A program made the position numbers and the translations under genes. A stretch of DNA of 64,000 nt from positions 22,458,028 to 22,522,027 of the forward strand of contig CM042966.1 of NCBI GenBank assembly GCA_023678885.1. Reading direction: 5' to 3'. Positions 22,978 through 33,821 of this stretch are shown one piece after another. This stretch comes from Pogostemon cablin. Lineage: Eukaryota > Streptophyta > Magnoliopsida > Lamiales > Lamiaceae. A model generated the notes under the pieces. The model searched no databases, was not told where the DNA came from, and saw nothing but the letters and a program-made list of their open reading frames with translations. Each line of letters starts with the position of its first letter. The stretch's first letter is position 1.

Positions 22978-24761
22978 CTATCTCCTTCTCAAAAGGAGAT
23001 AGTGTATGTGGATACCCTCTCTTCTTGATCTTCTTTGATTGTGTAGTAGTGTAGATTTTATTTTCTCTTTGTTAATAGTTTTCTTGTAGATTTGGTATGT
23101 AGGTGGTGAAGCTCATGGAGAAAAGTGCATATGATGAGAGATAAGGGTGCTAAAGGTGAAATTTTGATGTATGCCACACCACTCTTTTCAAACTTAAATT
23201 TTAACTCTTGTGTTAATTTAAGTTTGGGGGGAGGTTGCGTGGTGGACATACTTAATCATACGTGGATTGTAAAAAATGCAGATGAGGTAAGTTCATGAAG
23301 AGCATTGGTGGAAACGACAAGGGTATGTCTCACCACCTTTTTACAAACTTAATTCTCAATTTGTTTCGATTTAAATTTGGGGGGAGAGTGCGTGGTGTGA
23401 CTTATACCTTGTTTATGCTTTAGTGTGTGATGAATCATGTGTGTTGTTGCTATATTGTCTTGTGGCAAAATAGGTAAATTTTGAAAATTTTCTCATGAGT
23501 TAGGATTGTTTTGGTATGTTTGGTGGTGTTTAAGTACATGATAATCAATTGTTTGATCATAATTGTGGTGTGAATAATGTTTTGAAGTATTTTTGAGCAT
23601 GAATAGGGTGTATGAGAAGTGCAAATACAGGGCAAAAATAAGGTGAAGTGTGAAGTTGAAAAAAATAGAGAAGAAACACTACACGAGCCGTGTTCAGTAC
23701 ACGGCCCTGTAAGGACTGGCCGTGTACTGACACCAGAAGAGGCTACTCGCCCAGGGTCTTGGACAAGCTCAGAGCTCGAGCCGTGTAGAAGAGAAGGAAC
23801 ATGGGCCGTGTGCGGAGCATGGCCTTGTAATGCGTGGGCGTGTTCTAATGTCAGAAAACGCTACACGACCACACTTGAGGCCGTGTAGCGCTACATGAGC
23901 CGTGTAGGGTTCGAAGCCAGTTTTTAAAAGAGCCGATCCGTACTCACTTCCACACACAACATCTTGTCCGTACGCACTTCTATCACACCAAATCCTTCTC
24001 ATTGAGCATAAATCGACACACAAAGGTTAGTATTGAGATATTGAGAGATTGAGGGTGAGTTTCATCAATTGTGAACACCAAAAACATTTCTCCACATCCA
24101 AGTTTGAAAGGTATGAATTCTTTGAACCCTAACTTTTGAATTTTGATAGAAATTGAATACATTGATACATGGGCACTGTGATATTGTGAGTTTTGAATGA
24201 CATATTGATTGGTAAACATACATGTGTTAATTTGATTTGTGAATTGAGAATGAAATTAGGGTTCATGAGAAGTTGAATTAGGGGATTTGTGAGAATGATG
24301 AACTTGGATGCATGTGTTGTGAAAATTGAATTAAAATGAATTTATAATGCTTAAATTGTGAAGGAATAATATTTGATGTTGAGGATTTAGGCATGAGGTC
24401 ATTTGAATGTTGTTTTGAAATTGTATTGAAAAATTGTGCATGCCAAGTGTTTGATGAAATTTCTAAGAGAGAATTTTGGCTAAATTTGAGATTATATGTG
24501 CATAGTGATTGGTGATGGTATAATTTGGAAATCATGTGTGCAAGTATGATAGGAATTGAGATGAATTCATGGTTAGTTGAGATGAATGATGGTAAAGTGA
24601 ATGTTGTGGTGAATTTTGGAGGTATAATGATTTGAATGTGTAATGTTGATGCATAGTATATTTCACACTTAGTTGAATGACTAGGTTGAAATTTAAACTA
24701 AGTGCATTAACATTTTTAATAATGAAATTGAATATGACTTGAGCATTGTTGTAAATCGTAG
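22978..24761 (+). other. Athila spacer with PPT-like motifs and LTR-like block
   Basis: Non-coding Athila interior between pol and the extra ORF. It holds two strings resembling the element's own polypurine tract: TTTAAGTTTGGGGGGAGG around 23217-23234 and AAATTTGGGGGGAGAG around 23371-23386. A GC-rich block (about 23670-23930) contains the same 'acacggcc...ccgtgtag' words as the LTR upstream region. I see no gene here. Confidence 0.6.
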
Positions 24762-26200
24762 ATGGCCGAGAGGAGAGGTAGACCAAAAAATGAGGATTTC
24801 ATCGTCATTACCGATCCAGGGGAGTTGGCTAATTTGGATGCTCAGCTAATGGAAGAAGGGGTCCATCCGGATTATTTTGGGGTGGAATTTGAAGACTATT
24901 TGGGTAAGTATGTGCTCCTTTGGTAAACACTTGCTCCGAAGATCAAACCAACTCGATTCCAAGATACAGAAACAATGAGAGGGGCATTGAGGAAGATTTG
25001 AGGAAGTTGTTTAGATTTGCACAGATGGAAGCTTTCTTTGACAAAACGCCACCTACTTATTACCATCTAACTGCTGAGTTCATGAGCACCTTTCAAGTGA
25101 AGAAGGATCGGAATGGTTTTCCTATTTCAGTGACATTCCAACTGGATAACATGATGAGAGAAAAGATTCCTTTGCCCGTATTGAATGAATTCTTTGGGTG
25201 CCCACCATGCGAGAACTATCAGAGCTTTTATGAAGGAGGTGGATTCAACCAGCAGGAATGATGGAAGAAATTGGTGAATGACGGGACAGAACAAGCAGGG
25301 TATGTTCCTAGTGCTTCAAAGGGAACTGCAATTCGGAACCCAGTGATGAGATACCTAGAGAAAATTGTTTCGAACACCATCTTAGGGAGATTCGAGAGTG
25401 GAGCTGTAGGAGAGAAGCAGTTGTATATCATGTTCTGCATCTACAATGAGCTACCACTGAATGTTGCAGTACATTTTGTGCAACATGCGAAGATTTTTGC
25501 CAAGAGACAGACTTCTCAAGGGCTGATGTTGGGAGGTATGATCACCATGATTGCTCAAGACTTAGGAATAAATCTTGCAGGAACGGAGAATAGGATGGTG
25601 AGTGATGGATTGAACTATCAGCAGTTGATGAGAATAGAATTTCTATCTATAGTTGGGAATAAGTATTGTCTGAGGTAAGAAAAAGGAGATCCGTTTCCTT
25701 TGCCAACTCCAGAGCTCACTACAGTATATACTCGAAGAAAGTTTGCTAATTTAGCAATGGCTAGTATTAACCATTCTAGGGTTGTGAGAGCTTTTTATAG
25801 AAAAAATAGAGATGAAGTGAAAGAGGTTATCAGACAGATGAGGGTTGAGGAAAACCTCGAGCTAGCTAATTTGAGAGCGGAGCCAGTGCCTATGGAAGGA
25901 GATGAGTAGGATGCACCACCTCAGCAGGTAGAGTTTGAAGAGCAAGCCCCTGAGCCACCATAGTTCGAGGAAGAAGATCAGCAGCCACCAATGGGACCCG
26001 AACATGGTAATGATAGATGGAATTATATAATGAATGAGGTGAGAGATATGAGACATGTGCAGTAGACATATGGAGCACAGATGAGGGAGATCCGAGAGGT
26101 CCAGCCATAGCACGAAATGCATATTCAGGAGTTGAGAGCTGGACAGCATCGGAGGGAGTATTATGAGGAGCAGTCACCAACAACATGGAGGAGATAATGA
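24762..26200 (+). pseudogene. Athila post-pol ORF (env-position protein), broken
   Basis: A coding remnant in the place where Athila elements carry an additional ORF after pol. It starts at ATG 24762 (MAERRGRPK) and runs 54 codons to TAA. After a frameshift it continues at 24920-25261, 25271-25678 and 25700-25909, with readable blocks FFDKTPPTYYHLTAEF, VTFQLDNMMREKIPLP and HFVQHAKIFAKRQTSQG. The tail is Gln/Glu/Pro-rich with TAG stops at 25961, 26063 and 26108, each where Gln would fit. There is no signal peptide or transmembrane segment. The protein resembles the plant-retrotransposon-specific ORF of Athila relatives more than a viral envelope. Function unknown. Confidence 0.7.
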
Positions 26201-27885
26201 CAATGATGTTCAACTTCCAGTTTCTCGGATCTCCTCGTGCGTACATTCCATGGAATACCTATCATCCACCTCTTCCTCCAGAGCCATGAAGGAAGTACTT
26301 TGAGTGCTAGGCACTTTCATTAGTTCATTCTAGTTATGATTAGATATTTGATTTGATTTGGTAGATTTGGATTGGATTGTTCTAGTATTGTTAGTTTTTG
26401 GGAGGTTTTTACTTTGGAATTTTTATTTTCAATTTTATGCGATTTATTTTCGTTATTCTTTTGGTATTTTGGTTTGATTTTCATTATTTGGATGTGATGG
26501 AAATTTGATCTTATTTGTTGTGGATGAGAATTGATGTGCTTTGTTATCTGGAGATGGATGATCTTGTTCATGCAAGTTATGTGTTTTTATTATGTTTTTG
26601 ATTGGTATGTCTTTGATTTTGTGTTATGTTTGAGTTTCTTTTTTATTCTTGTCGGGATAGATTGGTGGTATATTTTTGAGAATGTGTTGAGTAATTTTAA
26701 ATATGAGCTATGATACATTGTTTGTGATAAGTGATGGCAAGCATATTAATATTTTCTACTTATTGAAATTGTGACATGAATTATATAATTTGTTCAATTT
26801 TGAGAAGTATGAAGGGTAATTAGGTTTCTTTGGTCTAAGCAAAAGTTTGTGAGAGTTGAGCCTCAACCGTGCCTCCATGGTTAGTTCTTGATGAGAGGAC
26901 CGGTTGTACTTAGATAAATTAGAACTTGCTCATGGACTATAGGAACGAAGCCCGAATGGTTGAAATTTGTGATATGATCTTAGGTCATCCTTGTTAAATG
27001 AAGTCATAGCCATAAAATTCCTTACAAAACCATTATCCCTAGTTACCCAATTTGAGCTTACAAGGCTTTTCTTTGTGATTTAAGCACAATACAAGCCTTG
27101 AAAATCCACTTGAACCTTATATATATAAACTATGTGTGGGTAATTGAGGATGATGATGGTTTACAAGGGAAGATATGAAAAAATGTGCAAGTAAATGGAA
27201 GAAAGGTTGAATCAAGAAAAAGGATGAAAGAGCTCAAGTTAAAAAGCAAGTGCAACTTCAAAAAAAAAGGGAAAATGAGCAAAATCACAAAATATGCTCA
27301 AAGGATACAAAAGTTAAAGAAAAGAAGTATGTTATTCAAAAGAAGCTCAATACATCCATGGTATGTTGATATTTAGTTCTTTTGAATAATTGACAAAGGG
27401 AGGAAGTTTGAAAGTGAAGAAGTTGGAGAAAAGAATCATCTCTTCGATTATCTACACTTGAATAGTCACTATTACCCAAAGTTTCCTACCCTACCAAAGA
27501 ACCTAAACATTACATTCTAAGATAAAGACCTTTTTGATCACTTATTGAAACTAGGGTGGCTTGTGAACATAGTCCATGAGCAAGCCTATGGTGAGTCGGT
27601 TCTAACCGGTTGATGAGTCATGTTCAAAACCTTACTCCAAAGAGTGTTGAGTGAATTTGATATCTTATGAGAGGCTTGGATTGAAAGGGAATTGATTACT
27701 CTTTTGTCATTCTTAAGATTGAACTTACTAATATTTCATGTTATAAGTTTGATGATGTAGGGATACTTAATGTGATTTTGTATTCCATATTATTTGTGAT
27801 GTGTTGTGGTTTATGTTCATTAGGTGTTTTCTAGGTGAAAATTACTCTTGTTTATCATTTTTCGTTGTTCGAGGATGAACAACAC
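26201..27885 (+). other. Athila 3' untranslated region
   Basis: About 1.7 kb without coding capacity between the extra ORF and the polypurine tract. A short inverted pair, cttgctcatggactat (26928-26943) and atagtccatgagcaag (27569-27584), together with nearby 'accggttg' words, could pair over about 640 bp. Nothing else is recognisable. Confidence 0.55.
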
Positions 27886-27901
27886 TTTAAGTTTGGGGGG
27901 T
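27886..27901 (+). other. Athila polypurine tract
   Basis: The sequence ttaagtttggggggt directly precedes the 3' LTR start at 27902, the expected site of plus-strand priming. Near-copies of the motif occur at 23217 and 23371. Confidence 0.8.
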
Positions 27902-29280
27902 TGATCGTTGTCATTTTCACCTAGATTTTAGTGTCTTTGTTTGTGGATTTTTGGATGTTTTTATCCGTATTTGTGTGGCTTTTGGTGGAGTTATTGTAAT
28001 TATGAGAAATGTAGTATGGATTGATAGAATTTTGTAAATGAGCTTAAATATGTGTAAAACAGGTCAAGAAATGGAGAAAAATAGAGTCGGGAGCAAAATG
28101 GAGAAGGAAGTACAGGGCACGCTCGGACACGGGTCGTGTGCAGAATACAGGCCTATCCGAGGTGGTCGTGTACTGTCATCAAAATGACGACCTCGCCCAG
28201 GAGGATGACCATGTTCTGGCGCACGAGCCGTGCAGCAGTGCACGGCCAGTGTGCAGAACACGGGCCTGTAAGATGAAGTCGTGCAATGTCGTCAAAAAAT
28301 GCTACACGTCCATGATCGAGGTCGTGTAGCGCAGCTCGAGCCGTGTTCGGAAGCACGCACAACACGCCGAACTAGGTGTGCACTACACGAGCCGTACGCT
28401 GCTACACGGCCCGTGTAGGTGCAAAAGCCATTACAATTTTCAGATTGTTCCGGAAGCTTCTAGAAGGCCCTTAAGTGGTATAAAAGGATGACTTGTGTGA
28501 AAATTAGAGAGGGGAGATCATAATTAGAGCAGTTACACACACTCCACACCATATTTTCACACACTAGATCCATTTGATTCATCTCCATCCTTTAGATCCA
28601 TCAATTTCACTTGATCTTCAGCAATCCATCCATTACTCCATCCATCAATCCGCCATTTGAGAAGAGGAAAGCATCAAGGATTGAAGAAGTTAGCATTTTG
28701 AAGAGAAAGAAGGTTTCTCCATGAAAGGGAAGCCAGTCTACTTTTCATTTGTTGATTTTCTTCTCATTTTGGCTCAAATGGAGCAAGCCTTTGAGTGTAT
28801 TGATATAAACACAATGTCTAGTGGCTAGTCCTATAGTAGGGCTAATCATATGATTGGTTGAGAAGAATGTTACATATGTAGGATTTGAGATGTTGAATTG
28901 AGTTAATTTTGGATTTCCTTTTATGATTAATGAATCATGTTTCATTTCAATACATGTGTGATTAAATTCTCTATTCATAGTGTTAGGATGGTCATTCCAA
29001 TATTATGATTAGATATTTAATTGAATCATATATTAAGGTGAGCATGCATGTTAGTGTGAGGGGAGGTAAGTCATACCCTTCTTATGCTTAAAACACACAT
29101 AGAGAGACACTTAAGAAATTGAGTGAAAAGAACCAAACTTATGATCATAGTATCTCAAGGGAATTGAGATTAAGCACAATCTTAGGAGATTTAGACTTGT
29201 AAAAGAGTCGAGAACTTAATTTCCTTGGTCATAGGGATTAGGGGTAAAAATGTGATTAGTTTTAGTCCAAAAATTAATGA
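27902..29280 (+). repeat. Athila 3' LTR, copy B, 3'-truncated
   Basis: Matches 7369-8725 of the 5' LTR, starting at TGATCGTTGTCA. The match ends abruptly at about 29280 (after ...attaatgagg), where minus-strand Tat gag begins. Roughly 355 bp of the LTR end is missing, along with some Tat gag and the right TSD. The TATA-like box is at 28477-28486, and the antisense 77-codon frame (28745-28978) is still open. Confidence 0.9.
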
Positions 29281-30130
29281 GGCAGGTCTTCCGTTCCTCC
29301 TGTTCTGTGGTAAAGACAGCTTTGTCGTGGGCAGATCTTCCCACAAGGGATCTCGGCTCTCCTGTGAGTATGGTGCCGAAGATGAGTGGGATCTTTGGTT
29401 CCTTGGCCTTATGAATCTGTTGTGCCTCCTTTGAGAGATAGATAGGGTTCTTCGTGGGGCTTCGTCTCCCACCAGTACTTCCCTAGTTGCGGGTTGACCT
29501 CTCCTTTGATTTTGTGAGTGAGGCTAGCGGGATCCTTCTGCTCTTGGCCTTTCCCTCGGTGGAGGGTTTCCCGCCTCTTGATTCGTCCCGGCCGTGGTTG
29601 CATTTGAGCATCATTTCCCATGGATACTTTCGGGGGTGGAGGATTCCTCGTTTCTTGATTCATTTCCGGTTGCGGTTGTGTTTGAGCTCCCATTTCCGAT
29701 CGGCGAAGGTATTCGCTTCGCCTTTCTTCTGCCGGAGTTTCGTTCACACTCTCCCTTTCTCCAACGTTCCTCCTCCGTATGAAGTTGATAGTTTCTCTCG
29801 CATCTCCACCGATGTGTTCTTTCCTGGCCTCATTTCTCCTCTCGAGGTCCTCCTGCAGATCGCCATGGCTTCCCCTGTAAGGGCCGCTAAAGCTCAACAT
29901 CACCAGTCGAACCGGGAGAGCTTCTGTGGCATACTTATCAATCACTCTTCAAATTTTTTAAGTCATCTCTTTCGGTTTCTGAGGGTCGCCCATGTTTGGG
30001 ACAGTAATAGACCTCGCCGGAGTGGATATCTCCATGACTGGAGCGCTAATTTGAATATTATTTCCACTTCTCGTCACATTTTGCTGGGCTCTGGAGTACT
30101 CCCCTCTATTCATTTCCATGGGTTATAAAT
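29281..30130 (-). pseudogene. Tat gag, N-terminal part
   Basis: Minus-strand coding remnant continuing the gag at 6269-7368. The longest frame (29409-29945) is highly charged, with repeated Arg/Glu and a Pro/Gln-rich stretch typical of the variable N-terminus of Tat gag. Upstream in the same frame, beyond two stops, 29950-30120 reads APVMEISTPARSIT. A second frame (29191-29472) carries the sequence on toward the Athila junction. The segment lies between the truncated Athila 3' LTR and the Tat PBS, in the correct order. Confidence 0.75.
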
Positions 30131-30240
30131 CCTTCACCTCCCATCCCGATTTCTAGACACAAAACAGAAAATAAAAAATTTTTCTCACAGAATTAGACTA
30201 AGAACTCAAGAAAAAACAGAATATGGGTGGCTAATCGTAG

Positions 30241-30260
30241 CGTTCCCACAGACGGCGCCA
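30241..30260 (-). other. Tat primer binding site
   Basis: The minus strand reads TGGCGCCGTCTGTGGGAACG, two bases inside the LTR. This is the PBS form seen in Tat/Ogre-type elements (usually assigned to tRNA-Arg). It differs clearly from the tRNA-Asp form used by the two Athila copies in the window. Confidence 0.85.
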
Positions 30261-30262
30261 GA

Positions 30263-31158
30263 TGTTGATGCTTGCTCTTAGCTCGTTAATTTGTGCTTAG
30301 GAGATGAGGATACTTAATAACGAAACCAAGAACGAACACAATTAAACATAATAAAACTACAAACAAAGGGATTAAAACTAATAAAAAACTCAATTCCCAC
30401 CAAAGAACTCAATCTATTTTATTACTCTCCCTTAGAACAACATTCATTAGACATTACACTCTTACAAGTGTAATGTCTAAAGTGAGCATCAGTAACCTCC
30501 CCCTCTCTTGTAAGAGAGGCTATTTATACTATCTAAAAACCCTAATCCGAAGGCAATCGCCTTGCGCCACTTGGATGGAGACAAGCCGTCTTTAATGAAG
30601 CTGTCTGGTATGCCGACCAGCCTGATGAGAAGTCTGGGTGCCACGGGCAGCTTTTGCAGGTTTCGCAGAGCGCCTCTGTCCTTTGCTGGCTTCACATTGG
30701 TAGTTAGGGTAGGATGCGCCAGTCAGTTGTCGTCTTCTAGTTAGGATTACTGTCCAAGACATCCATTCTTCCCGTTAGCCTTGTCTTCTAGCCTGCTGCA
30801 CTTGTCAGTCTTAATGATGGTGTTTGTGCTCTTTCTCTCCGCTCTTATTACTCATTTGATTCTCGGACAGGTTGACTTCTGATGTTGTGATGCTCGTCTG
30901 AACCCTCGGGCAGGGGGGGATGCCGTCGAGGTTCCCTGCCGAGGGTGTTTCAGGTTTCAGCCCCTTTAATAGGCTCCTTGTTTGTTCTTTCCTCGACTGG
31001 GCCTTTGGGCTGTGGTGGTCTCCTTGTGCTGCCTTTGCTGTCCCTTCAATACCTATCTTCGGTTTGGGCTGCTAGAGGGTTGGGCCTACTTCTTCAAGTA
31101 TTTTAGAAGTTATTGGGCTTTGGACCTACTAAGCATGGGGGATATACTTCCCATAACA
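30263..31158 (-). repeat. Tat-lineage 5' LTR
   Basis: 896 bp. On the minus strand it runs from TGTTATGGGAAGTATATCCC to ...GCAAGCATCAACA beside the PBS. A TATA-like box (agtataaatagcc) lies at about 30519-30531. The right flank starts aatat (31159-31163), the candidate TSD. The 3' LTR is outside the window to the left. The LTR abuts a half Stowaway-like element at about 31267-31328, suggesting that Tat inserted into or next to that MITE. Confidence 0.85.
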
Positions 31159-31266
31159 AATATTATTTAATGTGTAGAAAATAGTTATAATAGTGGGGTG
31201 TGTGAATCTCTTATATTAATTGTATTAGAAATGTATATGGGTCTTATGTGTTCAAAAAAAAAAAAG

Positions 31267-31328
31267 TATATCTTTGATGCGAACGCATAAAATGACAAAA
31301 TCTATTTCTTGTCGACTGACAGAGAGAA
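31267..31328. repeat. Stowaway-like MITE, right end only
   Basis: The sequence tatctttgatgcgaacgc ... gacagagagaata matches the right end of the Stowaway-like MITE at 53167-53368. The left half is absent. The Tat LTR begins about 110 bp to the left. Confidence 0.45.
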
Positions 31329-31357
31329 TATATTTTTAATAAAAAGTGATACTATTA

Positions 31358-31595
31358 TTTTTCTTCGTCTGGTTTCAATGTTTATGTTTGTTTTTTGCAC
31401 GTAAATTAAGAAATATGATATCTTAATGTTTAGTGGGTTGAAAATATATTATTTAATATGGAGTGTATAGTTGTATTAGTATTATGTGTAAGTTTCATGA
31501 GATATATTAATTATTTTGTTTGGGTTCATTTAACAAAAAAGAAAATTTAAAGATTGAAATAAGATGCCCAAAATTTGAAATAGGACGAAATGGAA
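31358..31595. repeat. Stowaway-like MITE
   Basis: The left end (ttcttcgtctggtttcaatg) and right end (gaaataggacgaaatggaa) are imperfect inverted repeats flanked by TA. The interior carries 'gcacgtaaattaagaaatatgat', shared with the copies at 35952 and 43889. It is degenerate. Confidence 0.5.
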
Positions 31596-31968
31596 TATTT
31601 ATTAAAAATTAATAAATAATTTTAAAAAAAAGGTAGAATGGAAGTATTCGTGAAAATAGGCATAAATCACTGGAGTGTACATGCAATAGCAAGAAGTATT
31701 TTTATTTAAGGCAAACACATGTGTGAGCCCTCTTTATATGTGATGTGTGTGCCTCTTTATATGCGACGATAAAAGTGAGAACATTCTAATATAGAAATCA
31801 AATGATATTTTGAGTAATGAAAAGTGATAATTATATGAGTTATCACAATTTTATATTTTGTAGTATAAATGAGAAACGATGGAGTAATTATTTTAATTAA
31901 AATTGATTGAGTAATATTTTTAATGAAAAATGATAAACAATTGAAAAAATATAGAACAGTGTCACAGT

Positions 31969-32101
31969 TAGGGATGGCAATGGAATCCGAAACTGAAGTC
32001 AACCGAGCCGACTCCGATCTGATTGGGGCGATTTTTTTTACTTTTGACCGGGTATGTTTCGGGTTTCGGGAAAAATAGAAAAATAAAAATAAAAACGGGG
32101 C

Positions 32102-32183
<82 letters not shown>

Positions 32184-32491
32184 CAATAAAAGTAATAATA
32201 TGTGTAAACTTTGAATTAAACATCATATGTCTCTTTTAATTAATTTATATTTTTTTATGTATTTTATATCTTTTTAAATTATAATTACATTATTTTTAAA
32301 ATAATATAATAATTTTTAAAAAAAAGATTTCGATTCGAATACGTGGATACCCGATACCGATAGGGGTGGGGATGGGGCGCAAAATTAATTCCCCGACCGG
32401 GTATGGAGCGGGTTTGGGGATGAAAATTATCAAACGATTCGAGAACGGTATTGTTAAAACCCGCCCCATACCCGCCCCGTTGCCAATCTTA
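31969..32491. mobile_element. Non-autonomous hAT-like element 1
   Basis: The termini are TAGGGATGGCAATGG and, inverted, TAAGATTGGCAACGG. They are flanked by a perfect 8-bp duplication gtcacagt (31961-31968 and 32492-32499). Terminus sequence and TSD length fit the hAT superfamily (Ac-type TAGGGATG ends). It has no coding capacity. It contains a long (TA)n tract and a G/C-rich 'gcgggtttgggg ... cccgccccatacccgcc' end. Confidence 0.85.
32104..32181. repeat. (TA)n microsatellite, about 39 units
   Basis: An uninterrupted alternating AT tract of about 78 bp inside hAT-like element 1. It is perfect, so it is expected to be length-variable between individuals. The Tyr/Ile repeat ORFs across it are artefacts. 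Confidence 0.97.
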
Positions 32492-32507
32492 GTCACAGTT
32501 TCTTGAT

Positions 32508-33501
32508 TAGGGATGTCAACGATGAGGTATCACTTATTTTGGGGTGCCTGTACCCAAATTTGTACCCACCCCATTTAAAAATGGGCAAGTATTGCATGAC
32601 AGTGTCTCATGTGGGACAATTTTATATTTTTTATATTATTTATAATTTATTACTTTTGCTATAAATTGTTATCATTTTTCATTTATATTATAAATTATTC
32701 ATGAAATAGTATTATCACTTTTCATTAATTGGTATCACTTTTCATTATAAAAGTTATCACTTTTTATTCGTCTCATTTAAACCTTTATGTGAGACGGTCG
32801 CACATAAGTCTTTGCTTTAAAGAATTCATTATGGTACTCGTACCCATCCCAAACATGTTTATCAATACCCGCGGATTATCTATACTGTTTAATATTCATT
32901 TATTTTATATGTATTTATATTTTTTAGTGTTTAAATCAATAATTTAATAAAAATCACACTATTATTAATTAAATATATATATAATATATTCTATTATTTT
33001 AAATAAATATTTAGTAAATATAAATTTATAATTATTAATTACAAAATATAAATATCCTGGATGTCATGTTACATTTTCTTGTCTTACATTTTCTATTACA
33101 CGCGTTAGATTAGTAATACGGGGAGAGATTGATATTTTCTTTTTATGGTATAGATTTCATTATATCACACGTATTAATCATCCATCTCAACTTTTCTTTT
33201 AAGAATTGATATTTTCTTTTATCTCAAATTTTCTTCTAAGAATTTATATTTTCTTTTAAGGATATTGATTTCATTATATCATACTCCATGTTAATCATCC
33301 AATGTTACAATAGAAAATGTAACACCAAAATTAATCTGGAAATGCAGGTACCCGATGCATATACCCGAACTCACCCCAAACCCTAATATGATATTTTACT
33401 GCGGTACTTATCCAAAATTCGAAGAACTACCATACCCTTCCTATTAGATCTTGGATCGACCGGTTATCTAAAAATGTAGATACCATACATTGTTGCCCCT
33501 A
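32508..33501. mobile_element. Non-autonomous hAT-like element 2
   Basis: The left end TAGGGATGTCAACGATG lies 16 bp after element 1; the right end reads ...cattgttgcccctA. The 8-bp flanks ttcttgat (32500-32507) and ttctcaat (33502-33509) agree at 6 of 8 positions. Inside lie another small element (33067-33324) and a stretch with 'gtgtctcatgtgggac ... gtgagacggtcgcac' that may be a further MITE (about 32600-32810). Confidence 0.6.
33067..33324. repeat. Small inverted-repeat element with internal duplication
   Basis: The ends TGTTACATTTTCT (33067) and agaaaatgtaaca (ending 33324) are exact 13-bp inverted repeats. A block of about 60 bp (gatattttctttt ... gatttcattatatca ... attaatcatcca) occurs twice, near 33128 and 33240. 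The superfamily is not determined. Confidence 0.6.
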
Positions 33502-33531
33502 TTCTCAATGTTAGACAAGTATAATTCTTTA

Positions 33532-33821
33532 CTCCCTCCGTCCCAACAAGTATTTTACGTATTGATGTGCGCGGAGTTTAAGAAAATTTTGTATTTTTAT
33601 GTATAAAGTAAGAAAGTGAATATATATTTTAGTTGATCTAATGAAAAAGGTGTGTAAAGTTGTTGGGTGATATGAAAAAGTAAGTATTATATTGAGATGT
33701 GTGTAAAAAGTGAGTATTGTTATAATGTATTTTTTACCAAATTTAATAAAAGTAAAGTGTGAAATACTTTGAGGGACGGAAGAAAAAGGAAAGTGTAAAA
33801 TATTTTGGGGGACGGAGGGAG
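33532..33821. repeat. Stowaway MITE with duplicated terminus
   Basis: Typical Stowaway ends CTCCCTCCGTCCC ... GGGACGGAGGGAG, flanked by TA (33530-33531 and 33822-33823). The right terminus is duplicated in tandem: about 40 bp (aaagtgt.aaata.ttt.ggggacgga) occurs at 33755 and again at 33790. Confidence 0.9.

Larger units (their letters stand above)
7369..29280 (+). mobile_element. Athila (Ty3/gypsy) copy B, nested and truncated
   Basis: Plus-strand Athila retrotransposon. It has a 5' LTR (7369-9075), a tRNA-Asp-type PBS, gag, pol, an extra post-pol ORF, a long 3' untranslated region, a polypurine tract and a truncated 3' LTR (27902-29280). It lies inside gag of the minus-strand Tat element: Tat gag ends at 7368 and resumes at 29281. 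A Ty1/copia element (14533-22416) is nested in its integrase. Without that insertion the element would be about 14 kb. The left flank for the TSD is gtgag (7364-7368). The right TSD was lost when the 3' LTR was cut short. Confidence 0.92.

Noticed and set aside
30263..31158. Tat LTR called as a host gene promoter
   Set aside because: Its inverted TG..CA ends and the adjacent PBS show that it is an LTR.
31968..32226. Open frames of alternating Tyr and Ile on both strands
   Set aside because: They are translations of the (TA)n microsatellite and have no coding meaning.
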